Positions 1-10,436 of a stretch of 64,000 nucleotides of DNA are shown piece after piece. The stretch covers positions 60,153,408 through 60,217,407 of the forward strand of contig OY829329.1 in the NCBI GenBank assembly GCA_963691655.1, written 5' to 3'. Positions within the stretch are counted from its first letter, which is position 1. Each line of letters opens with the position of its first letter. A program made the position numbers and the translations under genes. The stretch comes from Toxonevra muliebris (lineage: Eukaryota; Arthropoda; Insecta; Diptera; Pallopteridae). Under the pieces are notes generated by a model, which had not been told where the DNA came from, made no database searches, and worked only from the letters and a program-made list of their open reading frames with translations.

Positions 1-318
1 GGTATAACATTTTAAGGCAATTTCTTCCGTTGTCTATTAAAAATATGTTAAAATTTCTCTCTTCTGACATCGTCATCATCATCATCAAAAAACAAATTCC
101 ATTTGATGTAAAATTAATAGAAAAATAAATATGAAAGATAAATCTCATATGTATATAGTACAAATAAGAAAAAACTATCATGTAGCTACACGTAATAAAT
201 AAGGAAATAAAAATATACATATGTATGAGCATGCTGCGTTATCCCAGCGGGAAGTGTGTTTAAGCCCTTTTTAAAAGTAGCCACAAGAAGTGTTGATTTC
301 CTAACTACCCTAGTTACA
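1..318. other. AT-rich non-coding DNA
   Basis: I see no coding frame with gene-like codon use, no RNA gene and no recognisable transposon here. There is a short ATC trinucleotide run near 70-85. Confidence 0.6.
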
Positions 319-319
319 G

Positions 320-545
320 TGACGTGATTTGTTAAAAAATTTCACAATTCCACATACAGAGTTTTACATACAGAATTCCAGAATTACACATACAGAGCCT
401 TACATTTCAATTTTCTTAAAAAGAGTTTATATTCAGAATTCCACTTATAGAAATTTAGTGTCTGACAAATATTCGGCTTCGGTTCATCGGCCTAAAAAAC
501 TTCGGCAATAATGAATGGTCGATAGTTTTGTGCCGAAATCGAAGA
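320..545. repeat. Degenerate 14-15 bp array followed by a CGGCTT-type patch
   Basis: Diverged units resembling CATACAGAATTCC recur every 14-15 bases from about 340 to 450. They are followed by a patch of CGGCTT/CGGTTC-like hexamers at about 470-545. The same two components occur again, in the other order, at 2071-2390, which suggests one old satellite region later broken up by insertions. The short open frame inside is an accident of the repeat. Confidence 0.6.
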
Positions 546-611
546 TTATAAGCAATTCATTTTATAATTAATTTATGTATAGATATGACTACAGATTGGC
601 AATGGCAACCT

Positions 612-1602
612 CTTATTTAGATTTAGAGGTAGTTCATGTGAAGCGGACAACGTGAAAAAATTTGAAGTTCTGAAATTCGGCGTAATTGAACTTCTAGAAA
701 ATATGAATGTGGATACACAATGTTTTTTTTTTTTTTGGTATGAAGTTTATTTGCCAAGTAATAGCGTTTTAAAGAATTGACGTAATTGATATATGGATTT
801 TTCAAAAGTAATTTTTAGAACCAAACAAATTTACAATAAAATATTGAACATCGTAATTTAAATAGGAAATTTACGGTTTATTCCAATTATGGAATCAGAC
901 TGGAAATTAAATTTTTTTTATGCACCAAACCGGAGGTAAAAGTTTAAAATTTGAATTTGAATAAGTTCAACCATTAAAAAAAAAAAAAATTATTTTTTAA
1001 AACTTAGCTTAAAGTATTTAAATAATACCCCTAAAATTTCAAAATGGGATCTGCATTAGTTTAGGAGATAGATACATAGGTGTCGCACTGAGCGTGGTGG
1101 CTATGTACTTAAATTCATGTATCCACTAAACTAATGTAGATCCCATTTTTAAACTTTAAGGGTATGATTTAAATATTTTAAGCTAAATTTTGAAAAATTG
1201 ATTTGTTTTTTTTTTTTAAATGGTCGAAGTTATTGAAATTCTGATTTTAAACTTTTACTTCTGGTTTGGTGCAAAAAAAAAAAAATTAATTTCCGATTTG
1301 GTTGCTTAATTGAAAAGAACAGTAAATTTCCTGTTTAAACCACCATGTTCAATATTTTATTGTAAATTTGTTTAATTCTGAAAATTACTTTTAAAAAGTC
1401 CATATTTCAATTACGTCAATTCTTTGAAAACCCATAACTTGGCAAATAAACTTCATACAAAAAAAAAAAAAAATTGTGTGTCCACATTCATATTTTCTAC
1501 AGGTTTAAATAGGCCAAATTTCAACGAATTTCAGACCCTTACTTTTTTTTGATTGTCCGCTTCACATGAAATACCTCTTTAGTTGTACATCCAAATAAAT
1601 GA
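612..1602. mobile_element. Fold-back (long inverted repeat) element, about 990 bp
   Basis: The left arm (about 612-1055) is matched, base for base over long stretches, by the reverse complement of the right arm (about 1108-1602). Matching landmarks are TTCATGTGAAGCGGACAA at 633 against TTGTCCGCTTCACATGAA near 1554, GGGATCTGCATTAGTTTAG near 1048 against its partner near 1130, and GGTTTGGTGCA near 1264 against its partner near 927. The central spacer is only about 50-80 bases. Both arms contain long T or A runs of differing length. No open frame is present, so this would be a non-autonomous fold-back or MITE-like element. I could not fix a target duplication. Confidence 0.8.
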
Positions 1603-2070
1603 ATCTTGAAGTGATTATATTGTATCAGATATGTACGCTGCAGTTTCTGTGTTAAATTTTCTCCGTTTGCTTGTACCATTTTGAGGTTTGAAGTAGCCCA
1701 TAGATTTACAACCTAATTGTTAGAGAAGGCGATATTTTCCATTACTGACACTTCACTTTTTTTCGTTTTTAAAGGGGTATTCTAGTGTGATGGGTCAAAA
1801 AATCGAGATCTGTTTAAATAAAATTATTCTCCAGAATATGTGTGTAAACGAGGTTTTTGAAATTCACAGTCGATGGAAAGTTACAGCTGTAGAATTTGGC
1901 AGGAGGTGGTACAACGGTTACGCATACTTGAGCACATTTTTCTCAGAACTTCATCAAAATCAAATATTTATTTTCAAAACTTTGCCAAAAATTTAATTTA
2001 TTATATTTTGACTTAATTCTGGTACGCTGTTTCAATTTGGATTATTTTATTATGTTTTTAAAATCCTTTT
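1603..2070. other. Non-coding, probably an old repeat fragment
   Basis: I see no supported gene. A short open stretch near 1787-1996 does not look coding. Confidence 0.4.
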
Positions 2071-2390
2071 GTCTTCGGCTTCGGCTGAAGGTTAGAGAAA
2101 TAGCCGACGTTCGGCTTTGGCTTTGGCTATGGCCAAAAAAATTACCTTCGATCGAACACTACAGAAATTACTTAGAGAATTCCGCACTCAGAATTTAACA
2201 TTTGAAATTTTTCATACAAAATTTCGCACTCAAAATTCTAAGTACAAAGTTCGACAACTACAGAATTACATATCTAGAATTTCATCTACATTAAAAATTT
2301 CTCGTACTGAATTTCGTATCTTGGAATCCATACTCAGAATTTCGCTTATAGAATTTTACAAACAGAACTCGATATAAGGAGTCAGATCGA
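2071..2390. repeat. CGGCTT hexamer patch followed by a degenerate 15-bp array
   Basis: CGGCTT/TGGCTT hexamers occupy about 2071-2135. Diverged units of the CACTCAGAATTTC type follow at about 2160-2375 in the same orientation as the array near 340. The array resumes at 3520-4140 on the far side of the transposon relic, so the transposon sits inside the satellite. Confidence 0.6.
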
Positions 2391-2612
2391 AAAAATCTTT
2401 ACATATATAAAATTCAATAATTTTTAAACGGTTGATCTTAGAGTTTTGATTTTTTTTTATTTAATTGATAATATTTTACAAATTACAGAAAAATATAACT
2501 TTTATAGTTCTAACCACTATTTATGAACTCGTGGACCTTTTTTGGTCAGCCTTCCATTAGAAATTTGATAGTTGTTTCAGACACCTTTTTGGAACAGTTT
2601 GCCCATCTCCTT

Positions 2613-3474
2613 TTAAAATCTTCGATATTTTGTGGTCTTTAAGTTTTTTTTCACAAGAACCCAATATCTCTCCACTGGTCTTAGCTCCAGACAATTTGGA
2701 GGATTGGCCTCTCTTGGTACAAAAACTATGTTATTACTTTGGTACCACTTCAGAGCTTTCTTGCCGTAGTGACATGATGCCAAATCGGGCCCAAAATATG
2801 TGGACACATTGTGCTCTCTTATGAAAGGAAGAAGTTTCAAACATTCTTTGATGTATATTACGGTATTTATAGAGCCCACTGTAACAAATGACTTGCATAT
2901 AGCTTGCCATACCAGGAATTTTTTAGGAAATTTTGTCTGCTTTTGGATTCTAAATTGTTTTTCGACATTTCCTCGAGCATCAGCAGCAAACTTTAACCCG
3001 GAAGCTGCGTATAATCTGCCAGTACATACGTTTCGTCGTCCATTATACAACATGAATATTTTTGTATGAAATTCGATTTTAATTTCCGAGTCCTACTTTT
3101 GGCGTCTAAATTTGTTGCAGCATTCCTATCTGGAACTTTTTGGACTTTATTTGTTTTCAAACCTGCATTGGCTTTATTTTTTCGCACCAAATAGTCAGAG
3201 CACTGGGCTAATCGGGGAGCTTTTCTACCAGATGTGTTTGGAGATCTTTTCTATATGCTTTCTATTTTCTTGGCTTTCCCAATATCAGGTGGTCCTTGTT
3301 TTCTTCCCGAACCAGGTTTCCTATCGATGGTCAAATTCTCCTGAAACTGTTTAATAACATTAGAAACAGTTTGACGGCAGACCTTCAATTCTTTGGCCAA
3401 TTTTTTGTTGGACCAATTTGGATTTTCTTGAAATTTTTAATAATTTTAAGATGTACTTCGTTTTCTTCACTCAT
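2613..3474 (-). pseudogene. Tc1/mariner (DD37E type) transposase relic
   Basis: Reading the minus strand from ATG at 3474 gives the remains of one transposase spread over all three frames. An N-terminal helix-turn-helix (KKLAKELKVCRQTVSNVIKQ) is followed by a basic PGSGR-type linker. The first catalytic Asp lies in SCCIMDDETYV, the second in FGPDLASCHY, and the last acid in ELRPVERYW. Exactly 37 residues separate the second Asp from the final Glu of RPVE, the spacing of the ITmD37E group. There is a frameshift near 3425, an in-frame TAG near 3250 and another frameshift near 3000-3060, so the gene is dead. Clear terminal inverted repeats were not found. It interrupts the degenerate GAATTC-rich array. 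Confidence 0.85.
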
Positions 3475-3519
3475 TTTGATCAAACTCACAATAAATCAAC
3501 ATGTTTGTCATTAAAAATG

Positions 3520-4145
3520 TAGAATTTTATATACAGTATTCCAATGTCGATTCTTTATTCAGAATTATTTACGTGCTTTAAAATTATTGTATCCTAGACC
3601 GCACGCAAAATTTGACATATAAAATTCAGCACTTAGAATTTAACATTCAAAGTTCCTCATTCAGAATTCTGCAACCAGAATTTGGAGCAGAATTCCTCAT
3701 AAAAAATTGTGCACGTTGAATTCCGTATACAGAATTACGAGCGAAATTCCGCATATAGAGTTTCGAAAAGAATAATTTCGCACCCAGAACTTTACATGCA
3801 ATGATATATATATAGCTGATTCTCCTTTCAGAATTGCACATACAGAACTTTATGTATCGATTTACAAAATTCGGCGTACAAAATTTTGCATTTAAAGTTC
3901 TTCGTTTAGAATCAGTATTTAATTATAGAATGTTAAGCTCAGAATTCTACAAATAAAACTCTAATGAGGAATTACACACTAGAACTGTGTATAAAAATGT
4001 CCACATACATAATTCTACTTAAGAGTTTCCTAAATAAAATTCGTCATATAGAATTCCTTATATAGAAAGCCGCATATCAAATTTTGCACCGAAAATTCCA
4101 TATACAGAAATCCTCAACCAAAATACCGCACTCAGAGTTACGTAA
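3520..4145. repeat. Degenerate 14-15 bp GAATTC-rich array
   Basis: About 40 diverged units of the form CATACAGAATTCCG run through this stretch, such as TATACAGAATTACG, CATTCAGAATTCTG and CATATAGAGTTTCG. It is the same family and orientation as 320-480 and 2160-2390. Confidence 0.7.
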
Positions 4146-5400
4146 ACATATTTTTATGCCTTGAGAACAAAACAATTAGAAAATGCGATAAGTAAGTATT
4201 TTGTATTTTTCCCCAAAAACTCGTGCTCAATATGTAATATTTATCTCTAAATCTACATGAAGAATCTACTTGATACTTATATAAAATACTTCATAATTGA
4301 TGTATATACTTGAACACTTTCTAAAGTGATTGCATTCTTATATTTTTGTATTCCTTAATTTTAGTATTTTGCTTTGGAAAACTTTTGAATTGTACTCCAA
4401 TTTTCTGAACTTATTGTCCGAATTATTATCTCTTTTCAAGTCCGAATTTCAGTAGACATGTTTTTGCTACGTCATGTTTCAAATAACTTACCGAAAGTGC
4501 CCAGCACTTCTTAGTTAGTTTTTCTTGAAAAATCTGGCTTGATTGAAAATATTCAATTTCAGATTCGCTTTCCTATACCATTTGGATAAAGAGAGGAAAC
4601 GAAAATTAAATTTTTCAAGTGTGATATATTTGCGAGAGATGGCGTCACATTCATTTGCGAGACTTTACTGAAAAAGCTATGATTCCGCAGTATGCCTGAA
4701 ACGGTTATCTATCCTTTGGGTATACTTAGATATAAATTGCGCTTTTTATTCGAATTGAAGTATGCACATACACATACAGACACACTCAACTATATAAATA
4801 TGTATATGAGTGTATGGAAAGCGACTTAAGAAAATTTATTTTATTCATTGCGTGATTATCATTAATTTCAATTTGTCAATGTGTCAGAAAGGCACATACT
4901 TGTAATATGTACTGAAGTTGCACACATATTTACTTACATATCTCCATTCATATATAAGTATGAAATGTATGCAATATGTAAATGGTTCTATATATATTAC
5001 TCTTACTGTATCTACCAGCAGCTAGTAGCAGCTACAGTTACCACCATTACATATTTTGTTATCTTTTTTGTTTTCGTTTTTATGTCATGATGTGCCCTTA
5101 TGTTTCCACTATGTGTGTGTGCTTCTGCATAGTGTTACACTGTGTGTGTTTTTTTTTTAATTTTCTCTTTTATTTGCCGTTCTTCCTTCTGCTCTTTTCT
5201 TTGGGCGTCATAGCATAACGAATTTGAAAAATTGCAGACATTTGTCTCAATGCAGTAAATTATTTGAGTAGTTTGAAAGAGAAGACAAAACAGGGAATCC
5301 TGGAGAAAATTTGTTTAGTAAATGTTTCCAAAAAATAGTTGTTTCTTATGAAGTTAGGTTCAAATCCATTCTGGGTAATTAAAGAAGTCATCGCATACAT
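4146..5400. other. AT-rich non-coding DNA
   Basis: I find no gene. There are short CA/CATA runs (about 4760-4830) and pyrimidine-rich patches. Open frames near 4880-5218 are low-complexity and lack coding-like codon use. Confidence 0.5.
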
Positions 5401-5402
5401 AC

Positions 5403-5932
5403 TTCCATGAAGAGATAGGGAAGAGATAAGATAGTGTAGAGAGAAAGGAAATAGAAGAGTGGGTGGGAGGGGGTTGATAGAGAAAGGAGGGAGACAGACA
5501 ACTAGCGATTACAGAGACAAGGAGGGAAGAGAGGAGGGAAACAGGAAGAACGCTCAATGAGAAATAAAGAAAGAGGCGAAGTGAGTGCAGTCAGAGAAAG
5601 AGATGGGAATAGAAAAAAGGAAGAAAGAGAGAAGAACTGAGAGAGAGGAAAGATAGAGGCAACGAAAGTAAAGGGAAAAGTAGATAGTTAAATGAAATAG
5701 AGGGATCAGAGAACAAGGTATGTCAGATATGGTAGCGGAAGAAAGAGGAAGGGAAGAGAGATAAGAGAGAGAGAGAGAGAGGCTGGAAAGTGAGGATGAG
5801 AGAAAAATTGAGAAAGGTAGAGGGGAAAGAGGGGGTTTCAGCGGTGATAAGTTGCTTCATATGGGGTGTGGGATGGAAAATAAATCGATAGGAATGAAAG
5901 AGAAGTGGAGAGAAAGAATACGCAAAGACAGC
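5403..5932. repeat. Polypurine (GA-rich) tract
   Basis: About 530 bases are dominated by G and A on the plus strand, with few pyrimidines and no fixed period. It ends shortly before the candidate exon at 6029. The open frames it yields on the minus strand are Ser/Leu/Phe-rich artefacts. Six other such tracts occur in the window. Confidence 0.8.
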
Positions 5933-6028
5933 CAAATTTAAGGTTAGATTTTTTTTACTGTTGTGTTCTAATCATTGTAAGGCATAAAACAACGATAAAC
6001 TGCTCTATTTCTGGTTATCTGGTGCTAG

Positions 6029-6189
6029 GTATTTTAGTTGAAGCCATGATTTACCCTGTGCTAGTACTGTTTCTGCCAATGCTACTAATTACCAGTTTGC
6101 TGCTGGTCTTCCAAATCTACGTGAATATTTGGGACTCAATTCGAATGGCAAGGCTATCGTTCTGTTTCGGCCTAGACAGCAAAATTTAA
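6029..6189 (+). CDS. Candidate 3' terminal coding exon of a membrane protein (partial)
   Basis: A frame runs to TAA at 6187-6189 and encodes about 53 residues from a possible acceptor (GGTGCTAG at 6021-6028). It has a hydrophobic membrane-type segment (MIYPVLVLFLPMLLITSLLL) followed by a polar tail ending GLDSKI. About half its codons end in G or C, with CTG, GTG, TTC and GAC well used, against a background near one third GC; this is why I treat it as coding. The frame stays open upstream to about 5905, but that part is AT-rich and more likely intron. No upstream exon was recognised. It could also be a conserved transposon fragment or chance. The protein is not recognised. Confidence 0.45.
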
Positions 6190-7833
6190 TTTTCTGAACT
6201 TTATTTCCAAATAATATATGATACGTTCTTTGCTATAGTTCAGTATTCGATATATTTACAGGCCATTGTGATGAAGTTGTATGTAGTAATTCACGTACGC
6301 ATGAAGCTAATGGTAGTAGTGACTTATTTTTAGACTCTTAAATCCTACCTTAAAATTTTGTTTACACTGAGAGTGAAGCGTCTATTCTTGAACGAATTTG
6401 AAAGTTTAAAAATATACCAAAAGCACAGACAATTCCTGTCTCTCTTGGATCCTTTTTTGCGTATAATTATCTTATTTTCTTCTCACTTATGTTGGCAGAA
6501 AATCTTTGAATCAAAACTTTTCTAATGGAAAAACAATTCCAAGAAAAACAACCCAAAAAATAAAACACATCCACACACAACACACACGTACACAAAAAGC
6601 ACAAACCACAATTTAACAATTGAATGAACATAGTAACGAAATCAAGAAGTCAATTTGAAATCGAAATAGAAATTATTTTTCTCAATAATAGCAACAAGAA
6701 CAGCAATAGCAACAAAAATAACAACAACGAAAGTAACAAAAAAAAAAGTAGCAACAAAAACATTAAGAGTAGAAATGAAAATTGCCAATTTCTATGTGAT
6801 GTTTTTTTCTTGTTTTAGATTCGGTATCACAGTCATTTCAATAACCACAACCCAAAAAAATAGGAAATAATTTTTATGACAGCTAACAAAAATAAAAAAA
6901 GCACACTATAGGCAGTTATGCGTTCTCGCACCACCAACCCACACAGATAAATACACAAACACAGATAACAGGAGGAGAGCGAGAGAGTGAAATGCGACTA
7001 TAAACTCGTGCAAATTTTGCATCAGTTTACACAGCGTTAGCAAGTAGCAATAATCGCAGAAGTTGCTACAATGTTGAAAAATTTGTGTTTGTTTGTTTGC
7101 TTTGTCGCTGTTAAAACGCTCAGCACGAAACCACTTAAAAGTCAATTTCTCATTGATATTCATTGAATGTTAAATTGATGTCAACACTAAACTTCAACCA
7201 AAAAAGTTAAGTTTCATTTCATTTTATTTTATGCCATTTCCTTTTTTTTTGTTTCGGTTTGGTATTTTTGGCTTTTGACTTTTTTTTGGCACACAAAAAA
7301 ACCTCGAAAGTTTCAAATAAGACAAACATGTACCAGGAGAAAATTTTCAAGTCATATGTTTGATGTACACACACATTTTCTTTCATTGTTTGAATATGGT
7401 ATTTCAATTTGAATTGATTGTGGCTTGCACTTGATGAATTCAGTTGCGCTTGTATTTGAAATTTGATTTCAAATAAAATTTTGTGGTTTGAAGGAGTTTG
7501 GAAACTGCTGAAAAGAAGAAAGCTTTCAGTTTTATCGGTGAAAACCGGATCTACACAATATAAATCCCAGTCGCATTGCTTTGGCAGAAGTAAGTGGAGG
7601 CCAATACAAAGTATTTTCAAGCTTTGTGGCTGTCAAAGTTCACTTCTAACTCCTGACAACAGAATTGAATGAGGCCAGTAGATGTAAGGTGAGTCGCTAC
7701 TATGAAGGGAGCTATTAAAAAAATGTAGTAAATGGTGAAAACAAATGATCATGATTGATTTTTTTGTCGGCGATTGTCTGCGCTTAAATATAGAACTAGA
7801 AATATCGAACTAAAAGTAACCATTTCTATATAA
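6190..7833. other. AT-rich non-coding DNA with CAA/ACA runs
   Basis: There are CA-rich runs near 6560-6600 and CAA/AGCAAC runs near 6680-6770. No convincing coding frame or RNA gene was found. Confidence 0.5.
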
Positions 7834-8690
7834 TTTCAAGCTGAGGTCATGGCTATACAGGTAGTAGCGAACTGGCTGAAATGCAATAAAGTATCAGGCC
7901 ATGATATCTTCATTTTCAGCTACAATCAACCTGCTATCAAATCCCTAGCCAGCATATCACTGACCTCAAAGATGGCTCTTGATAGTCGGCGATTACTCAA
8001 TGAAGTAGACGATGAACTCAACGTACACCTTGTATAGGTTCCAGGTCACAGTGACATACTTGAAAACAACAAAGCTGATGAACTAGCTAGATTAGTCACA
8101 CAAATGCCGCTACTACTATTCAAAAACTACCCGGGTATCCCACTGGCAACCTGCAAGCTTAACGTTCAAATGGAGTTCTTGAACCAGGCGAAGGTGAGAT
8201 GACAGACAAGACACACATTCAAAATCACCAAGCAGGTATGGCCAGAGTGCAACCCCAAACGCTCTAGCTAGAAGCTACTATCTTTCAGTAGAAGACAAAT
8301 TTACAAAGCCGTGGCAGTAATAACTGGACATTGTCTTATAGGTGCGCACGCAGCTAGATTGGGTGTACCCTCAAATGACTTTTGCAGAAGTTGCAGGGAT
8401 GAAGAGAACAAGGAATCCCTTTCACACTTCTTATGCTTTTGCCCAGCCTTGGCTATATGTAGGAAAAATGCCCTGGGTCAATATTTTCTAGACGACCGGT
8501 CCGACTTGGGGTCAACTGACCTAGGGAACCTACTTAATTATGTAACTAAATCCAAGTGGTTCGATTAATCTTGGTTTTTGTTTTTCAGTGTTAAGCGGGT
8601 GGATGAATATTAGTACCCACGTGGTAACACAACGGGTCGTATCTGGCCTAAGTACTGATGGACAGCTACTTAACCTAACCTAATCTATCT
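7834..8690 (+). pseudogene. LINE 3' end (RNase H domain, C-terminus and 3' tail), R1/LOA/I-like
   Basis: A single frame from TTTCAAGCT at 7834 to TAA at 8566-8568 encodes the C-terminal RNase H of a non-LTR retrotransposon (FQAEVMAI, VPGHSDILENNKADELARL). A typical tail domain follows (GHCLIGAHAARLGV, FCRSCRDEE, HFLCFCPAL). The frame has no indels but three nonsense codons: TAG at 8035, TGA at 8200 and TAG at 8269. The family position expected to be SDSQ reads SYNQ, so a catalytic Asp is also lost. The reverse transcriptase part is missing. The 3' untranslated part runs to about 8690 and ends in AACCTAACCTAA. Its last 70 bases match the tail of the SINE at 18264. The exact clade is uncertain. 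Confidence 0.85.
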
Positions 8691-8879
8691 AATTTCAAAT
8701 CAGGCTATCTCTTTCTCTTCTGCCATCCCGTATATCCCATCTTAATATATTTACTTCTTTTATTTCCTTCTTTTATCACTATCTTTGATCCTTTTCTTTT
8801 TTTGTTCACTACGAATCCAACTTGGTCTATATAAAATCTTAGCATTGAATGAAAAACAAAGTTCAACATAACGTACGAC

Positions 8880-9412
8880 TGAATTTTCCGCCATTGAAAC
8901 TGCCCTTTCACTCTCTCTTAACACTCCCGCCTCTTTCTCCCTCCTCTCTCCTCCTCCTCCTCACTCCTTCTCCTCTCTAGTCCATCTCTCTTATCGTCCT
9001 TTCTCATCCCCCACTTTTTCCCCGCATCTCTTTCCTTGCTCTTTCTCCTCTTTTTCGCCACCTCTCACTCTCTCTTCTCACTCTTCCCCTTTCCTCTTTT
9101 CTCCTTTCTTTTTCCCGGTTTGTCTCCTCCCGCCTCTTCCATTTCCCTCTTTTTTCTACTCTTTTTTTTCTCTCTTTACTTTCCTCTCGTTGCCTCCATC
9201 CTATATGTCTTTCCCTCTGTACCCCTATCTCTTTTTTCTGCGAACTTTCTGCATGTTTTTTAATATCCCTCTACCACACTCTCTCTCTTTTCCACTGACT
9301 GTCCGTTATGTTTTCTCTTTTATCACCCTTTGCCCTATGCTTCGCAATCATTTTCTCCCCTCTTCCTCAGCTCGTTCGTTTTTCCTCCTCTATTTCTCTT
9401 CTTCTTTTTAAC
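8880..9412. repeat. Polypyrimidine (CT-rich) tract
   Basis: About 530 bases are almost entirely C and T on the plus strand. This is the only long tract in the window with this polarity. It abuts the mariner relic that starts at about 9425. The Phe/Leu/Ser-rich open frames within are artefacts. Confidence 0.8.
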
Positions 9413-9424
9413 CTGAAAGTCATC

Positions 9425-10310
9425 GATTGTTGTCAGAAGTTTACGGTGAATATAGTCGATCGATTAAAACATGTGAATTCTGGTTTTGATGTTTTAAAAG
9501 AGATTTTGACACGGACGACAAGGAACGCCCTGACCAAGTGAAAAAGTTCGAAGAATTGGGGATGTTACTCGATGAAGACTCATGCCAAACGTAAGAAAAA
9601 CTTGCAATAATATTGGGAATTACTTAGCAAATTTAAAAGCGCCTGAAATCATTGGGGTTCATTTAAAAGGAAAGAAACACGGTGTCATACGACTTAAAGC
9701 CGGCAGACTTCGACAGGTGATTTTTCATATATGAGATGCTGCTTCAGCATCGGATTATTACTGTCGACGAAAAATGGATTTAGTACGACAACTCGAAGCG
9801 CAAGAAATCCTATGCGAAGTCCTGCCTACCAGGAACAAGATAATGCTTTACTTTGAGCTGCTAAAACCCAGTGAAACTATTCCTATTTCTTTTAATACTA
9901 TTGTATTCAAAGCATATGTGATATGATTTGGTTGAAGAAAGCCGAAAAACGACCAAGCACGAGACCGTTATTTTCTAACATGACAACGCGCGGTTTCATG
10001 TTGCTAGACCGGTTAAAAACTATTTGGTAAAAGTGGATGGGAAGTTTTTCCTCACCAGCTGTATTCACCAGACATGTCTGACTATCACCTATTTGGATCG
10101 ATGCAGAATGCCCTTACTAGAATATGCTTTACTTCAGTTGAAAGTATCAGCAATTGGATTGATTCGTTTATAGCCTCAAAAGATGGACGGTTTTTTTTTG
10201 GCAAGGAATCCATAAATTGCCTGCAAGATGTGCTTAAATGTGCTTGCAAGTTATTAAGGGAGTGTTTGTTAATTTTTCGTCTGCAGTTTATTTGAAATAA
10301 TTTTTTATCC
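9425..10310 (+). pseudogene. Decayed mariner transposase
   Basis: Fragments of a mariner transposase appear in order in changing frames. SEVYG and the DDKERP stretch are near 9440-9530, LDEDSCQT is near 9570, and a TVDEKW-type first Asp block lies near 9760. HDNARFHVAR is near 9980, YSPDMSDYHLFGSM lies near 10060-10100, and IDSFIASKDGRFF is near 10165. Many frameshifts and stops show it is long dead. The middle of the protein is poorly preserved. It is more diverged than the mariner at 20175. No terminal repeats were found. Confidence 0.8.
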
Positions 10311-10436
10311 GCTGTGATAAATGCTGATGTTGGCCGCTGTGATTTAACACCGACGTTGAGCCGGTGTCGTAGTGCCGATTCATCTCCGCGATGATCGAGT
10401 ACTTGGTTCGCCCGATCAACCTGGGAGGCTATCGAC
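10311..10436. other. GC-rich patch of unknown origin
   Basis: About 125 bases are much richer in GC than the surroundings. They lie between the dead mariner and the broken C-terminus of the ionotropic receptor. The motif CCGCTGTGAT occurs twice. I recognise no protein in either direction. It may be an insertion that removed the end of the receptor. Confidence 0.4.

Noticed and set aside
5905..6028. Extension of the 6029 exon upstream to 5905
   Set aside because: This part is AT-rich and begins inside the polypurine tract; it is more likely intron or chance.
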